From: Flavobacterium segetis
GTDB lineage: Bacteria; Bacteroidota; Bacteroidia; Flavobacteriales; Flavobacteriaceae
Assembly: GCF_900129575.1 (NCBI RefSeq)
Contig: NZ_FQWE01000007.1
Coordinates: 110,102 to 174,101, forward strand
Length of the DNA: 64,000 nucleotides
Reading direction: 5' to 3'
Of the stretch, positions 51,259 through 61,281 are shown piece after piece; within the stretch, counting starts at the first letter, position 1; each line of letters opens with the position of its first letter. The notes under the pieces were generated by a model. It made no database searches. It saw only the letters and a list, made by a program, of their open reading frames with translations, and was not told the DNA's origin. Both the position numbers and the translations under genes were made by a program.

Positions 51259-54200
51259 ATGAAAAAAATATTTTTAATACTAATAGTCATCTTTCCACCT
51301 GTTTTATCAGCTCAAATTAAAGGTGATTTGGTACTTGATTGGTTAGAAAAAAAAGAGATGAACTATGGTGATTCTAAAATTATTATTCCGCAATTTAAAG
51401 GAGATAGCTTTCACTATGATGCTTCCGATAAAGCAATAATATGCACCTACAAAATAGGTGAAAACTTAATTAGTGATTTAGGACAACTGTTGATTACTAA
51501 TGTTGTTTACGAACCGATGGCAATCAGTGAATTAGGAGACTTATCATCTGAAAATATTCCTACTGAAATTAATAACATCCTTGTTTTTACCAGCTCGAGA
51601 AATATAAAAAGTGCTTTCATGAAATTTTCGCCAATAGTTAAAGGCAATTTGGGATTGAAACGAATTAAATCGTTTTCTTACGAGACTCAAAGTTCTACTC
51701 AAAGAAACATGCAGCCATCGACTACTACGAGTACAATTAGTAATTCTGTTCTATCCCAGGGTAATTGGTTTCAATTTTATATTGAAAAATCTGGAGTTTA
51801 CAAGATTTCTAAAAGATTTTTAGAACAACTGGGAGTTGATCTCAATAATGTTGATCCTAAGAATTTAAAAATTTACGGAAATGGAGGTAGGATGCTTCCC
51901 CTCGCAAATAACGTGTTTTATCCTACCGATTTATCTGAAAATGCGATTCAAATAATTGGAGAAAGTGATGGCGTGTTTGATAACGAAGATTACATTCTAT
52001 TTTATGGTGAAGGAGTTGATACTTGGAATCAGGAAAGTAACACAAATTTAAATTTGTACGATAACAAATCTTTCTATTATTTAACCGTACAAGGAAGTTT
52101 AGGCAAAAGAATTCAGCCTATTTCCCAACCTATTTCTGGTAGTTCTGTTACTATAAAAACATTTGATAGTTATCAATTCCACGAGGTAGATTTGGTAAAT
52201 ATTGCTCGCTTAGGACGACAATGGTTTGGAGAATCATTTGAACTACAAAATGAGCAAGAGTTTGTGTTCTCAATACCAAATATAGATACAACTGTTCCTG
52301 TAAAAATTAGTTTAGTCGCTGCTTCAGCGGCTTTTACGGCAACCTCATTTACTACAACTGTAAATGGCAATTTAGTTGGAACAATTAATTTTTCTGCTCT
52401 TAGAAGTGGTTTTGAGATTGAATTTATAACGGGATCTTTACCTTTAAATTCAAGTTTTACAGGAGCCGAGACGATAAAAGTAAAATTAAATTACAATAGT
52501 AATGGTGTCCCTGGTTCAAAAGGCTACTTAGATCATATTAGACTTATCGCTAAAAGGAAGTTGGTAGGTTATGGAAAACAATTCCATTTTCAATACGACC
52601 AATCGTCTGCTAGTACAGGTGTAGTTAGTTACAATCTAGACAACGCTTCTGATATAAGTCAAGTTTGGGATATTACAGATATAAATAACATTTCTACTGT
52701 TATAAATCCAAGTCAAAACAATTTTAGTTTTAAATCAAATTTGGGAGAGTTAAGAAAATACGTTGCACTAGATGCATCTGATTATTTTACTCCTTTCAAA
52801 GGACCTAAATCAAAAATTGCAAACCAAAATTTGAAGGGAACGCTATTTAAAAATAATCTTGGACAGTTTCAAGATATTGACTATGTAATAATCGCGCCAA
52901 ATTCTCTAACTACCCAAGCAGAAAAGTTAGCCGTTTTTCACCGAAATCGCTCCAATCTAAATGTAAAAGTAATTCCGCTAGAACTTATATATCATGAATT
53001 TTCATCCGGCAAACAGGACATTGCTGCTATTAGAAATTGTATAAAATACATTTATGAAAATGCTTCGACTAAAGATAAGAGCGTTAAATATGTTAATCTT
53101 TTTGGGGATGCATCTTACGATTATAAAAATAGAATAGTCAATAACACTAATGTAGTGCCTATTTATCATTCTATAACAAGTAACACAACTGGGGAAGCTT
53201 CTTTTGCTTCTGATGATTTTTATGGACTTATGGATCCTTCAGAAGGTAATATCACAAATTTTTTTGGCGGAATTGATATTGCGGTTGGGAGAATGCTTGT
53301 GAATGACGCAAAACAAGCAGACGAAATGATAAACAAGGTAATAGAATACCACGATATAAAATCTTTTGGTAGTTGGCGAAATAATTACGTAATGATTTCT
53401 GATGATTCAGATATAGTTGCTGATGCTAGTTTGCAAAAGAGGCAGGATATTCTCGCAAATAAAATTGGCACAGAAAAGCCGTTTATAAATATCTATAAAA
53501 TATTTTTAGATGCTTACTCTCAGGAAGCCTCCGCAGGAGGTAATCGGTATCCTAAGGCGCGAACCGACTTTTTTAATGCTTTTGAAAAAGGCGCCTTGAT
53601 TTTTAATTATTTAGGACATGGCGGTGAAGACGGCTTATCTGCAGAGCGCATTTGGGAAAAATCCGATAGTCAGAATTTAGATAATCAGTACAAGTATCCA
53701 TTATTTATAACAATTACTTGTGAGTTTTCAAGATTCGATAATCCTTTCAAGCCCACAGCTGGTGAGTATACTTACTGGAATCCAAAAGGTGGAGCAATTG
53801 CAATGGTAACGACAATACGCTCAATAGGTCAATTTAGTGCTGAAAATTTTAATGATAATTTCGCAAAAAATCTATTGTCCTACGGCTCAAATAAATATGT
53901 TTCAATTGCTGAGGCGTTGCGGATTTCAAAAAATAGCAATCCTAATTCCGCGACAAATGTTGTGTTTTACATAGGCGATCCAGCTTTAATGCTAGCTATA
54001 CCCCTACCAAAAATTGTATTGACTAAAATTAACGACATACCAATTAATCAATCCATAGATGCTTTTAAATCATTGTCAAAAATGAAGATCAATGGTCAAA
54101 TTACGGATGAGAATAGTAATGTTTTGACAAATTATAAAGGCGAAGTTGCTACGGCAATTTTTGATAAAGATATTTCAAGAAACACTTTAAACAACGACGG

Positions 54201-55089
54201 CAATAGCCCAACGATAAACTTTAATGTGTTAGGAGAAACTATTTTTCGAGGAAATGCCTCTGTAACCAATGGTCAGTTTGAATTTAATTTCGTAGTACCG
54301 CGTGATATTCGCGTACCTGTGGCAAATGGTAGAATTAGTTTTTACTCTAAAAAGAATGACATCTTACAAAATGAAACAGGGTTTAATTCAGATATTAAAA
54401 TAGGAGGAATAAATGAAAATGCTATTGAAGATATTATCAATCCCCGAGTAAAGTTATATATGAATGACGAAACCTTTGTTTCAGGCGGAATTACTAATGA
54501 ATCACCTTTTCTTGTTGCATTTCTAGAAGACGAAAATGGAATTAATACAGCTAGTGGCATTGGACATGATATAATCGCTGTTTTAGATGGAGATATTAGT
54601 AGTCCATTTATTCTTAACGATTATTATCAAACCAAGTTAGATGATTTTACTAAGGGAACAGTCTTATTCCCTTTACGTAATTTAACACCAGGGTTACATA
54701 CCATTTCTTTGAAAGCATGGGATGTATATAACAATCCCGTAACTTCAGAAATTCAATTCATTGTTGCTGGTGATGACACAATTAAGCTAACAAACGTCTT
54801 GAATTATCCCAATCCATTTGTTAATTACACTGAATTCTGGTTTACTCACAATAAACCATTTGAGCCACTTGAGGTTCAGATCCAAGTAATGACGATTACC
54901 GGTAAGATTGTTTGGAGTAAGAACCAACTTATTACAACAGAGGGCTTCTTGTCAAAAGAGATTAATTGGAATGGGAGAGATGATTTCGGAGACGCTATTG
55001 GTAAGGGTGTTTATGTTTACAAATTAACAGTTAAATCAACCCTCTCAAATTTGAAAAGTGAAAAATTTGAAAAACTTGTAATACTTTAA
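51259..55089 (+). CDS. porU: Type IX secretion signal peptidase/sortase PorU
   Basis: 1276 residues from ATG 51259 (MKKIFLILIVIFPPVLSAQ, a signal peptide); the in-frame TTG at 51235 lies inside the IS end and is rejected. A gingipain-like C25 cysteine peptidase domain has the catalytic His in YLGHGGEDGLS (H787) and Cys in ITITCEFSRFDNPF (C821). The C-terminus has a sorting-domain-like end with LNYPNPF and GKGVYVYKL motifs. PorU removes the C-terminal sorting domain of type IX cargo and attaches cargo to the cell surface. The cargo at 12556-15966 would be such a substrate. The IS30 remnant ends 22 bases upstream. Confidence 0.95.
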   Translation: MKKIFLILIVIFPPVLSAQIKGDLVLDWLEKKEMNYGDSKIIIPQFKGDSFHYDASDKAIICTYKIGENLISDLGQLLITNVVYEPMAISELGDLSSENIPTEINNILVFTSSRNIKSAFMKFSPIVKGNLGLKRIKSFSYETQSSTQRNMQPSTTTSTISNSVLSQGNWFQFYIEKSGVYKISKRFLEQLGVDLNNVDPKNLKIYGNGGRMLPLANNVFYPTDLSENAIQIIGESDGVFDNEDYILFYGEGVDTWNQESNTNLNLYDNKSFYYLTVQGSLGKRIQPISQPISGSSVTIKTFDSYQFHEVDLVNIARLGRQWFGESFELQNEQEFVFSIPNIDTTVPVKISLVAASAAFTATSFTTTVNGNLVGTINFSALRSGFEIEFITGSLPLNSSFTGAETIKVKLNYNSNGVPGSKGYLDHIRLIAKRKLVGYGKQFHFQYDQSSASTGVVSYNLDNASDISQVWDITDINNISTVINPSQNNFSFKSNLGELRKYVALDASDYFTPFKGPKSKIANQNLKGTLFKNNLGQFQDIDYVIIAPNSLTTQAEKLAVFHRNRSNLNVKVIPLELIYHEFSSGKQDIAAIRNCIKYIYENASTKDKSVKYVNLFGDASYDYKNRIVNNTNVVPIYHSITSNTTGEASFASDDFYGLMDPSEGNITNFFGGIDIAVGRMLVNDAKQADEMINKVIEYHDIKSFGSWRNNYVMISDDSDIVADASLQKRQDILANKIGTEKPFINIYKIFLDAYSQEASAGGNRYPKARTDFFNAFEKGALIFNYLGHGGEDGLSAERIWEKSDSQNLDNQYKYPLFITITCEFSRFDNPFKPTAGEYTYWNPKGGAIAMVTTIRSIGQFSAENFNDNFAKNLLSYGSNKYVSIAEALRISKNSNPNSATNVVFYIGDPALMLAIPLPKIVLTKINDIPINQSIDAFKSLSKMKINGQITDENSNVLTNYKGEVATAIFDKDISRNTLNNDGNSPTINFNVLGETIFRGNASVTNGQFEFNFVVPRDIRVPVANGRISFYSKKNDILQNETGFNSDIKIGGINENAIEDIINPRVKLYMNDETFVSGGITNESPFLVAFLEDENGINTASGIGHDIIAVLDGDISSPFILNDYYQTKLDDFTKGTVLFPLRNLTPGLHTISLKAWDVYNNPVTSEIQFIVAGDDTIKLTNVLNYPNPFVNYTEFWFTHNKPFEPLEVQIQVMTITGKIVWSKNQLITTEGFLSKEINWNGRDDFGDAIGKGVYVYKLTVKSTLSNLKSEKFEKLVIL

Positions 55090-55105
55090 AAAAAAACTAT
55101 ATTTG
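55076..55105 (+). promoter_or_regulatory. porV promoter
   Basis: TTG (55076-55078), 19 bases, TATATTTG (55098-55105), 22 bases before the porV ATG. It overlaps the last codons of porU. Confidence 0.75.
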
Positions 55106-55127
55106 TTCAATTAATTGTAATTAAATA

Positions 55128-56297
55128 ATGAAAAAAATACTATTATTTTTAACTTGCTTTTTATATATTTCCTTAGCAATTGCGCAAGATCGCGTGATAT
55201 CACCTGGCGTCCCTTTCCTATTAGTAGCGGCTGATGCTAGAGCAGCTGGAATGGCTGATATGGGTGTCGCTACATCTGCAGATGCATTCTCCCAACAGTG
55301 GAATCCTGCGAAATACGCTTTTGCAACCGATGCGCAAGGTTTCTCTGTAAGTTACACCCCGTATTTAACTGATTTGGTTAATGATATTTCACTTGCACAA
55401 TTAACATACTATAACAAATTGAATGAAAGAAGTGCGCTTGCTGGGAGTATTCGATACTTTGGCTTAGGCGACATTGAATTACGTCAAACGGGTGACCCGA
55501 ATGAAGCTTTTCCTATAGTATCCCCTAACGAATTTGCAATTGATGGATCCTACTCCTTAAAACTTAGTGAAAAATTTTCTATGGCCGTTGCAGGTCGCTT
55601 TATAAATTCCAATTTGAAGGTAGCCTCTGATAATAATGATGCACGAGCAGCAAGTACTTTTGCAGTAGATATAGCTGGCTTTTTTCAATCAGAAGAACTT
55701 CCTTTCAATGATTTTTACGGTAGATGGCGAGCTGGATTCAATATCCAAAATCTTGGCCCTAAAATAAGTTATGACAATGATGAATTCAATAATAACTTTT
55801 TACCCGCAAATTTAAAAATTGGAACTGGCTTTGATTTTATATTAGATGATTATAATAAAGTCGCTCTAAATGTAGAGCTTAATAAATTATTAGTTCCTAC
55901 GCCTCAAAATCCTGATTTGAATAGGGACGGTACTGTTACACCTGATGAATTAAATCAAAACAGTGAATCTTACCGCCGTATTAGCTGGACTTCAGGGGTT
56001 TTTAAGTCTTTTGGAGATGCACCTGATGGATTTAGCGAAGAAATAAAAGAATTTACATATTCTCTTGGTGCGGAATATTTATACCAAGATTCATTTGCGA
56101 TGCGATTAGGATATTTTCATGAAAGTCCTTTGAAAGGAGCTCGACAATTTTTCTCGCTAGGAGCAGGTTTCAAATATAATGTAGTTAAAGTCGATGTCAG
56201 CTATTTATTTTCAGCATCAAAAGTTAAAAATCCTTTGGAAAACACTTTACGATTTTCTCTTACCTTTAATTTCGGAGACAAGTATGACGAATATTAA
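55128..56297 (+). CDS. porV: Type IX secretion outer-membrane protein PorV
   Basis: 389 residues. Signal peptide (MKKILLFLTCFLYISLAIAQ) then VISPGVPFLLVAADARAAGM and DAFSQQWNPAKYAF, the FadL-like barrel signature of PorV/LptO. Strands run to the aromatic end LRFSLTFNFG. PorV shuttles cargo from the translocon to PorU at the cell surface. An EF-hand-like DLNRDGTVTPDEL lies near residue 260. It has its own promoter inside the end of porU. Confidence 0.95.
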   Translation: MKKILLFLTCFLYISLAIAQDRVISPGVPFLLVAADARAAGMADMGVATSADAFSQQWNPAKYAFATDAQGFSVSYTPYLTDLVNDISLAQLTYYNKLNERSALAGSIRYFGLGDIELRQTGDPNEAFPIVSPNEFAIDGSYSLKLSEKFSMAVAGRFINSNLKVASDNNDARAASTFAVDIAGFFQSEELPFNDFYGRWRAGFNIQNLGPKISYDNDEFNNNFLPANLKIGTGFDFILDDYNKVALNVELNKLLVPTPQNPDLNRDGTVTPDELNQNSESYRRISWTSGVFKSFGDAPDGFSEEIKEFTYSLGAEYLYQDSFAMRLGYFHESPLKGARQFFSLGAGFKYNVVKVDVSYLFSASKVKNPLENTLRFSLTFNFGDKYDEY

Positions 56298-56378
56298 AGT
56301 TTAAATTAATTCTAATAAGTAATCCAAATTTTAATTCCGTCTCTAAGGAATGAAATTTGGGTTTTTTGCCTAAAAAAT

Positions 56379-56861
56379 ATGAAAGATATAATTATTACCA
56401 CACAATTTAGTGCTTTTGACAGCGCTCTTGATTTGCCCATTAATGTTCAAGATTTAATGAACCAAGCAATTCAAGTTCGTAAAAATGCATACGCTCCATA
56501 TTCTCAGTTTAGAGTGGGAGTTGCGATCTTATTAGAAAACGGAAAAGTTGTTTTAGGTTCAAATCAAGAGAACGCAGCATATCCATCAGGATTATGCGCT
56601 GAGCGAGTAGCTATCTTTTACGCAGGTGCAGCATATCCTAACGCAAAAATTGTAAGTATGGCAATTACTGCAGCTTCCGATACAAATCAAACCAAGACTC
56701 CAATTCCACCTTGTGGAGCATGCCGACAATCGATAGCTGAGTACGAAATTCGTCAAGAAAACCCTATCGAAATATACTTCATGGGAGAAATAGGAGCGGT
56801 ATATAAGTCTGATTCAGTAAAAAATTTATTACCACTTATGTTTGATAAAAAATTCTTGTAA
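56379..56861 (+). CDS. cdd: Cytidine deaminase
   Basis: 160 residues. Zinc/catalytic motif C73-A-E75 (GLCAERVAIF) and PPCGACRQ with C112 and C115 as the other zinc ligands; YSQFRVGVAI near 41-50 is the substrate loop. It deaminates cytidine/deoxycytidine to uridine in the cytoplasm. It lies 81 bases after porV; no consensus -7 element is seen, so its promoter is uncertain. Confidence 0.95.
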   Translation: MKDIIITTQFSAFDSALDLPINVQDLMNQAIQVRKNAYAPYSQFRVGVAILLENGKVVLGSNQENAAYPSGLCAERVAIFYAGAAYPNAKIVSMAITAASDTNQTKTPIPPCGACRQSIAEYEIRQENPIEIYFMGEIGAVYKSDSVKNLLPLMFDKKFL

Positions 56862-56909
56862 AAACTTTAAAAATCACCTCTTAAATTTTAGTTCTACGCT
56901 CTAATGTCT

Positions 56910-56917
56910 TATTTTTG
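56910..56917 (+). promoter_or_regulatory. -7 element of the pdhA-pdhC operon
   Basis: TATTTTTG, consensus match, 80 bases before pdhA. Confidence 0.5.
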
Positions 56918-56997
56918 CATCTCGCAAATTTGTGGAAGGAAACTATTTTGCAATATTGCGATATAAATTGACAACATTTTAGCAAAGAAAAAATCAG

Positions 56998-57996
56998 ATG
57001 AAAGAAGTTACAAAAGAAGTATACTTAAAATGGTACGAAGACATGCTCCTTTGGAGAAAGTTTGAAGATAAGCTTGCTGCATTATATATCCAACAAAAAG
57101 TTAGAGGATTTTTGCATTTATATAATGGTCAAGAAGCTGTCTTAGCTGGTGCATTACATGCAATGGATTTAACTAAAGATAAAATGATTACCGCATACAG
57201 AAATCACGTTCAGCCAATAGGTATGGGAGTTGATCCTAGGCGCGTAATGGCTGAACTTTTAGGAAAAGTAACAGGTACCTCAAAAGGTATGGGTGGATCT
57301 ATGCATATTTTTTCAAAAGAACACCGTTTTTATGGTGGGCACGGAATTGTAGGTGGGCAAATTCCTGTAGGAGCAGGGTTAGCTTTTGCTGATAAATATT
57401 TTGAAACAGGTGGTGTAACTTTGACATACTTTGGTGATGGCGCAGCACGTCAAGGCTCTTTGCATGAAGCATTTAATATGGCTATGCTTTGGAAACTTCC
57501 AGTAGTGTTTATTGTAGAAAATAACGGTTACGCAATGGGAACTTCTGTTGAAAGAACAGCTAATCATACCGATATTTGGAAGCTAGGCTTAGGATACGAA
57601 ATGCCTTGTGGACCAGTTGACGGTATGAATCCTGTTAAGGTTGCTGAAGCAATGACGGAAGCAATTGATAGAGCACGTCGTGGTGATGGACCTACATTTT
57701 TAGAAATGAAAACATATCGTTATAGAGGTCATTCAATGTCTGATGCACAATTGTATCGCTCTAAAGATGAAGTAGAGGAGTATAAAAAAATAGATCCCAT
57801 TACGCAAGTATTAGACATAATTAAAGATCAAAAGTATGCGAATGATGAGGAAATAGAAGCTATTACTCAAAGGGTAAAAGATTTAGTTGAAGAATGTGTA
57901 ACGTTTGCCGAGGAATCTGAATATCCACCAATACAACAACTTTACGACGTAGTATACGAACAAGAAAATTATCCATTTATTCCTCATAAATTATAA
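56998..57996 (+). CDS. pdhA: Pyruvate dehydrogenase E1 component, alpha subunit
   Basis: 332 residues. The thiamine diphosphate motif GDG (146-148) to NN (175-176) is complete (YFGDGAARQGSLHEAF, VVFIVENNGYAM). The phosphorylation-loop-like YRGHSMSD near 243 and the opening FEDKLAALYIQQKVRGFLHL are typical. With the beta subunit (not in the window) it decarboxylates pyruvate. The E2 gene starts 7 bases downstream. Confidence 0.96.
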   Translation: MKEVTKEVYLKWYEDMLLWRKFEDKLAALYIQQKVRGFLHLYNGQEAVLAGALHAMDLTKDKMITAYRNHVQPIGMGVDPRRVMAELLGKVTGTSKGMGGSMHIFSKEHRFYGGHGIVGGQIPVGAGLAFADKYFETGGVTLTYFGDGAARQGSLHEAFNMAMLWKLPVVFIVENNGYAMGTSVERTANHTDIWKLGLGYEMPCGPVDGMNPVKVAEAMTEAIDRARRGDGPTFLEMKTYRYRGHSMSDAQLYRSKDEVEEYKKIDPITQVLDIIKDQKYANDEEIEAITQRVKDLVEECVTFAEESEYPPIQQLYDVVYEQENYPFIPHKL

Positions 57997-58003
57997 ATCA
58001 ATT

Positions 58004-59671
58004 ATGGCAACAATAATTACAATGCCTCGTTTGAGCGATACTATGACGGAAGGAACGGTAGCGACTTGGTTAAAAAAAGTAGGTGATAAAGTAAGCGAAG
58101 GAGATATTCTTGCTGAAATTGAAACAGATAAAGCAACAATGGAATTCGAATCATTCAATGAAGGAACTTTGCTTCACATAGGTATTGCCGAAGGAGAGAC
58201 TGCACCAGTAGATTCTTTGTTAGCAATTATTGGTAAAGAAGGGGAGGATATTTCTGAACTGCTTTCAGTAAAAAAAGCTCCAGAAGAGACGGATAAGAAA
58301 GAGCCTTCAAATAGTGATAGCGACACTAAAACTGCTCCTGAAGTTGAAAAAAATGCACCACCAACTACAGGATCCTTACCAGAAGGCGTGATAGTAGTGA
58401 CTATGCCAAGACTAAGTGATACGATGACTGAAGGAACTGTAGCAACTTGGTTGAAAAAAGTAGGTGATAAAGTTGCTGAAGGAGATATTCTTGCTGAAAT
58501 TGAAACTGATAAAGCAACCATGGAATTTGAATCTTTCAACGAAGGAACGTTATTATACGTAGGAATCGAAGAGGGAAATACTGCACCTGTTGACAGTCTT
58601 TTGGCAATCATCGGGCCGGCTGGAACAGATGTAAGTTCAATTGCTGCTAACCATGGAAAAGCTGGAGCACCACAAACTACTCCAACTGCACCAGAAGACA
58701 AAGAAGAAAAACAAGTTGCTTCAACTGACAAAGCTTCAGAACCTGTGACTCAAGAAGCATCAACTGATGGACAAAGAATATTAGCTTCGCCGTTAGCAAA
58801 GAAAATAGCTAGTGACAAAGGAATACAATTGAATCAAGTCAAAGGTTCTGGTGAAAATGGACGTATTGTAAAAAGTGATATCGAAAACTTTACTCCAGCT
58901 GCAGTAGCTCCACAAGCTGATGCTGTTGCACCAGCCAAAACAGAAACTATTGCTGCGCCAGCTGCAAAAGTATTTGTCCCTGCTGGAGAAGTGGTAACGG
59001 AGGAAATTAAAAACTCGCAAATGCGCAAAATCATTGCCAAGCGCTTAGCAGAATCTTTATTTACTGCACCACATTACAATTTAGTTATTGAAGTGACTAT
59101 GGATGATGCAATGAAATCAAGAGCAATCATTAATAGCGTTCCTGATACAAAAGTATCTTTTAACGATATGGTAATCAAAGCGTGCGCTTTAGCATTAAAA
59201 AAACACCCAAAAATAAACTCGCAGTGGAAAGAAGATGTAATCATCATCAATCATCATGTGAATATTGGCGTTGCGGTAGCTGTTGAAGATGGTTTAGTAG
59301 TTCCTGTATTGAAATTTACAGATGCTATGAGTTTATCTCAAATTGGCGGAAGCGTGAGAGATCTTGCTGGAAGAGCTAAAAATAAAAAACTATTGCCAAC
59401 TGAAATGGAAGGAAGTACATTTACCGTTTCTAACCTTGGAATGTTTGGGATTACTGAATTTAACTCCATTATTAATCAACCTAACTCAGCTATTCTATCA
59501 GTAGGAGCGATTGTAGAAAAACCAGTTGTTAAAAACGGACAAATAGTTGTAGGTAACACGATGATGTTATCACTTGCTTGCGACCACCGTACTATAGATG
59601 GAGCAACTGGAGCACAGTTCTTGCAAACATTAAAACAATACATTGAAAATCCAGTTACAATGCTTGCCTAA
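58004..59671 (+). CDS. Pyruvate dehydrogenase E2 (dihydrolipoamide acetyltransferase)
   Basis: 555 residues. Two lipoyl domains with lipoylated lysines K43 and K170 (ETDKATMEFESF in both), separated by acidic/Ala-Pro linkers; a peripheral-subunit-binding domain near 260-296 (ILASPLAKKIASDKGIQL, GRIVKSDIE); and a C-terminal acetyltransferase with the catalytic HxxxDG (CDHRTIDG, H528). It transfers acetyl to CoA and forms the complex core. The two lipoyl domains are near-duplicates in DNA and protein. Cotranscribed with pdhA. Confidence 0.96.
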   Translation: MATIITMPRLSDTMTEGTVATWLKKVGDKVSEGDILAEIETDKATMEFESFNEGTLLHIGIAEGETAPVDSLLAIIGKEGEDISELLSVKKAPEETDKKEPSNSDSDTKTAPEVEKNAPPTTGSLPEGVIVVTMPRLSDTMTEGTVATWLKKVGDKVAEGDILAEIETDKATMEFESFNEGTLLYVGIEEGNTAPVDSLLAIIGPAGTDVSSIAANHGKAGAPQTTPTAPEDKEEKQVASTDKASEPVTQEASTDGQRILASPLAKKIASDKGIQLNQVKGSGENGRIVKSDIENFTPAAVAPQADAVAPAKTETIAAPAAKVFVPAGEVVTEEIKNSQMRKIIAKRLAESLFTAPHYNLVIEVTMDDAMKSRAIINSVPDTKVSFNDMVIKACALALKKHPKINSQWKEDVIIINHHVNIGVAVAVEDGLVVPVLKFTDAMSLSQIGGSVRDLAGRAKNKKLLPTEMEGSTFTVSNLGMFGITEFNSIINQPNSAILSVGAIVEKPVVKNGQIVVGNTMMLSLACDHRTIDGATGAQFLQTLKQYIENPVTMLA

Positions 59672-59693
59672 TAACTGATTTATATAATAGCTA

Positions 59694-59726
59694 AAAACCC
59701 GTCATGTTGAAAACTTGACGGGTTTT
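59694..59726 (+). terminator. Terminator of the pdhA-pdhC operon
   Basis: Stem AAAACCCGTCA / TGACGGGTTTT with 11-base loop, followed by T run. Confidence 0.9.
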
Positions 59727-59734
59727 TTGTTTGG

Positions 59735-59836
59735 GCATGCCCTCGCTTTCACTATCGTTACAGCTCGGTCGGGCTGTACGCTATATCTTTTATTCCATTG
59801 CATTTCATAAAAGGATGCCGCTTCCATCCCTCATGC
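59735..59836. repeat. Intergenic structured repeat, copy C
   Basis: On the minus strand it reads GCATGAGGGATGGAAGCGGC, then a stem ATCCTTTTAT (complement of 59807-59816) pairing with ATAAAAGAT (59785-59793 complement), then ATATAGCGTACAGCCCGACC. It ends near GCGAGGGCATGCCC. Related at the ends to copies A, B and D. Confidence 0.6.
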
Positions 59837-59864
59837 AAGAAAAGAGGAGCGTTTCAATTTAAAA

Positions 59865-61097
59865 TTATCTGTTTTTCTCCTCAATCCACTTTGACATATA
59901 CTTAGTACTTCTCAGCGTATGATGTTGTAATAATTCGCCCATGAAATTGTTTAGACGATGTTGTTCCAGATTAAGAAGTAATTCACCAATTCTTTCTTTA
60001 AAATCACCTTCAAATAATGGTTTTAGATATCTATGCTCCATAATTTTAATTCCATTTTTCTGAGCTTGAAGCCACAGTTTTTCATCTTGATATAATACTA
60101 TTGCTTTTTCAGCAAATACTACTGGATTATCTTCAATAAAACCGTTCCAAGATAAATTTGCATGCATGGATTCAGCGCCAATAGAAGTGGTAACACTTGG
60201 TGTTCCACATTGCATAGCTTCTAATAACTTTCCTTTTATTCCAGCTCCAAAACGTAAAGGTGCAAGAACAACTCTCGAATTTTTAACAACTTGCATAGCA
60301 TCATCAGCTCGTCCTTTTATTAAAAAGCCCTCCTTTACATTATTTAATTGTAAAACTTTTTGAGAGGGATATGCACCATAAATATTTAAAATTGCTTCAG
60401 GGAATTGTTTTTTTAATAATGGCCAAATTGTTTCTTTCAAATATTGAACAGCATTAAAGTTTGGCACGTGAAGAAAATTACCAATGAAAAGAAAATCTTT
60501 TCGATCTTCAAAAGAAGGAGATTTTTCTAAATCAGATATTTGATCTGTATGTAATAAAAGTGGTAAATAATACAATAATCGGCTATCAATTTTAAAAATA
60601 TTCTGCAATAATTCCATTTCAAATTCGGAAATCATCAATGAGAGATCACAACGTAAAATACTGGCAACCTCTCTTTTTGCCACTTCTTCCACTAACAAAT
60701 CTGATATCTGAAATTCACGCTTTTCCTTGAATGCGTTTTGCCTTGCAAGTCGCAAACAATGCAAATCCTCAGTATCTAGGATTCGCATGGCAGCTGGGCA
60801 ATTCTCAGCGACACGCCAACCAAATTGTTCTTCCATCATGAAACGATCAAATAGCACTATAGTAGGATTAAGCTCTTTTATAAAAACATCAAAACTGGAA
60901 CAATTTAAATTAATAGATCTTTTCAGGACACTATACTGAGCTAAATCAATCATGAAGTCGCTGTCTTGCGCTGGACTCGAAAACACTATCGAAAAGCCTT
61001 GTTGCTGAAAAAGCGAAATCAACTGCATCATTCGTCCACCTGCAGCTGAAGAGTTAGGCTCTGGCCAAACAAATCCTATAATTAAAAGCGTTCGCAT
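59865..61097 (-). CDS. Glycosyltransferase family 4-like protein
   Basis: 410 residues from ATG 61097 (MRTLLIIGFVWPEPNSSAAG). Starting at 61145 would put the coding start upstream of a -7-like TTATTTTG (complement of 61124-61131), so the inner start is preferred. GT-B fold: N-terminal GRMMQLISLFQQQGF, and a C-terminal donor site FLFIGNFLHVPNFNAVQYLK with APLRFGAGIKGKLLEAMQCG, the E-x7-E-like region of GT4/GT1 glycosyltransferases. Sugar and acceptor unknown. Single gene flanked by two intergenic repeats. Confidence 0.88.
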   Translation of the reverse strand: MRTLLIIGFVWPEPNSSAAGGRMMQLISLFQQQGFSIVFSSPAQDSDFMIDLAQYSVLKRSINLNCSSFDVFIKELNPTIVLFDRFMMEEQFGWRVAENCPAAMRILDTEDLHCLRLARQNAFKEKREFQISDLLVEEVAKREVASILRCDLSLMISEFEMELLQNIFKIDSRLLYYLPLLLHTDQISDLEKSPSFEDRKDFLFIGNFLHVPNFNAVQYLKETIWPLLKKQFPEAILNIYGAYPSQKVLQLNNVKEGFLIKGRADDAMQVVKNSRVVLAPLRFGAGIKGKLLEAMQCGTPSVTTSIGAESMHANLSWNGFIEDNPVVFAEKAIVLYQDEKLWLQAQKNGIKIMEHRYLKPLFEGDFKERIGELLLNLEQHRLNNFMGELLQHHTLRSTKYMSKWIEEKNR

Positions 61098-61201
61098 TAA
61101 ATTGTTATTTTGGAAAGTTGCTGCAAAATAATGCAATTTTGGCACTATTCTCTAAAATAGTTTGTGTTTAAGTACTTAAATATCGATTTATAAGGATTTG
61201 C

Positions 61202-61281
61202 GTGAGGGATAGTAGTGAAAAGCCCGGAATCCCGATGCAGCGCAGCGCAAACGGGATGAGGACTTGTAGCGTATAGCCCGA
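61202..61281. repeat. Intergenic structured repeat, copy D
   Basis: Reads GTGAGGGATAGTAGTGAAAA, GCCCGGA, then stem ATCCCG (61229-61234) / CGGGAT (61252-61257), then GAGGACTTGTAGCGTATAGC and CCGAC. Outer blocks match copy A on both sides of its stem and copy C at the right end; the stem differs. Confidence 0.65.

Noticed and set aside
58174..58731. Minus-strand 185-codon open frame inside pdhC
   Set aside because: Produced by the low-complexity lipoyl linker region; the plus-strand protein is unambiguous.
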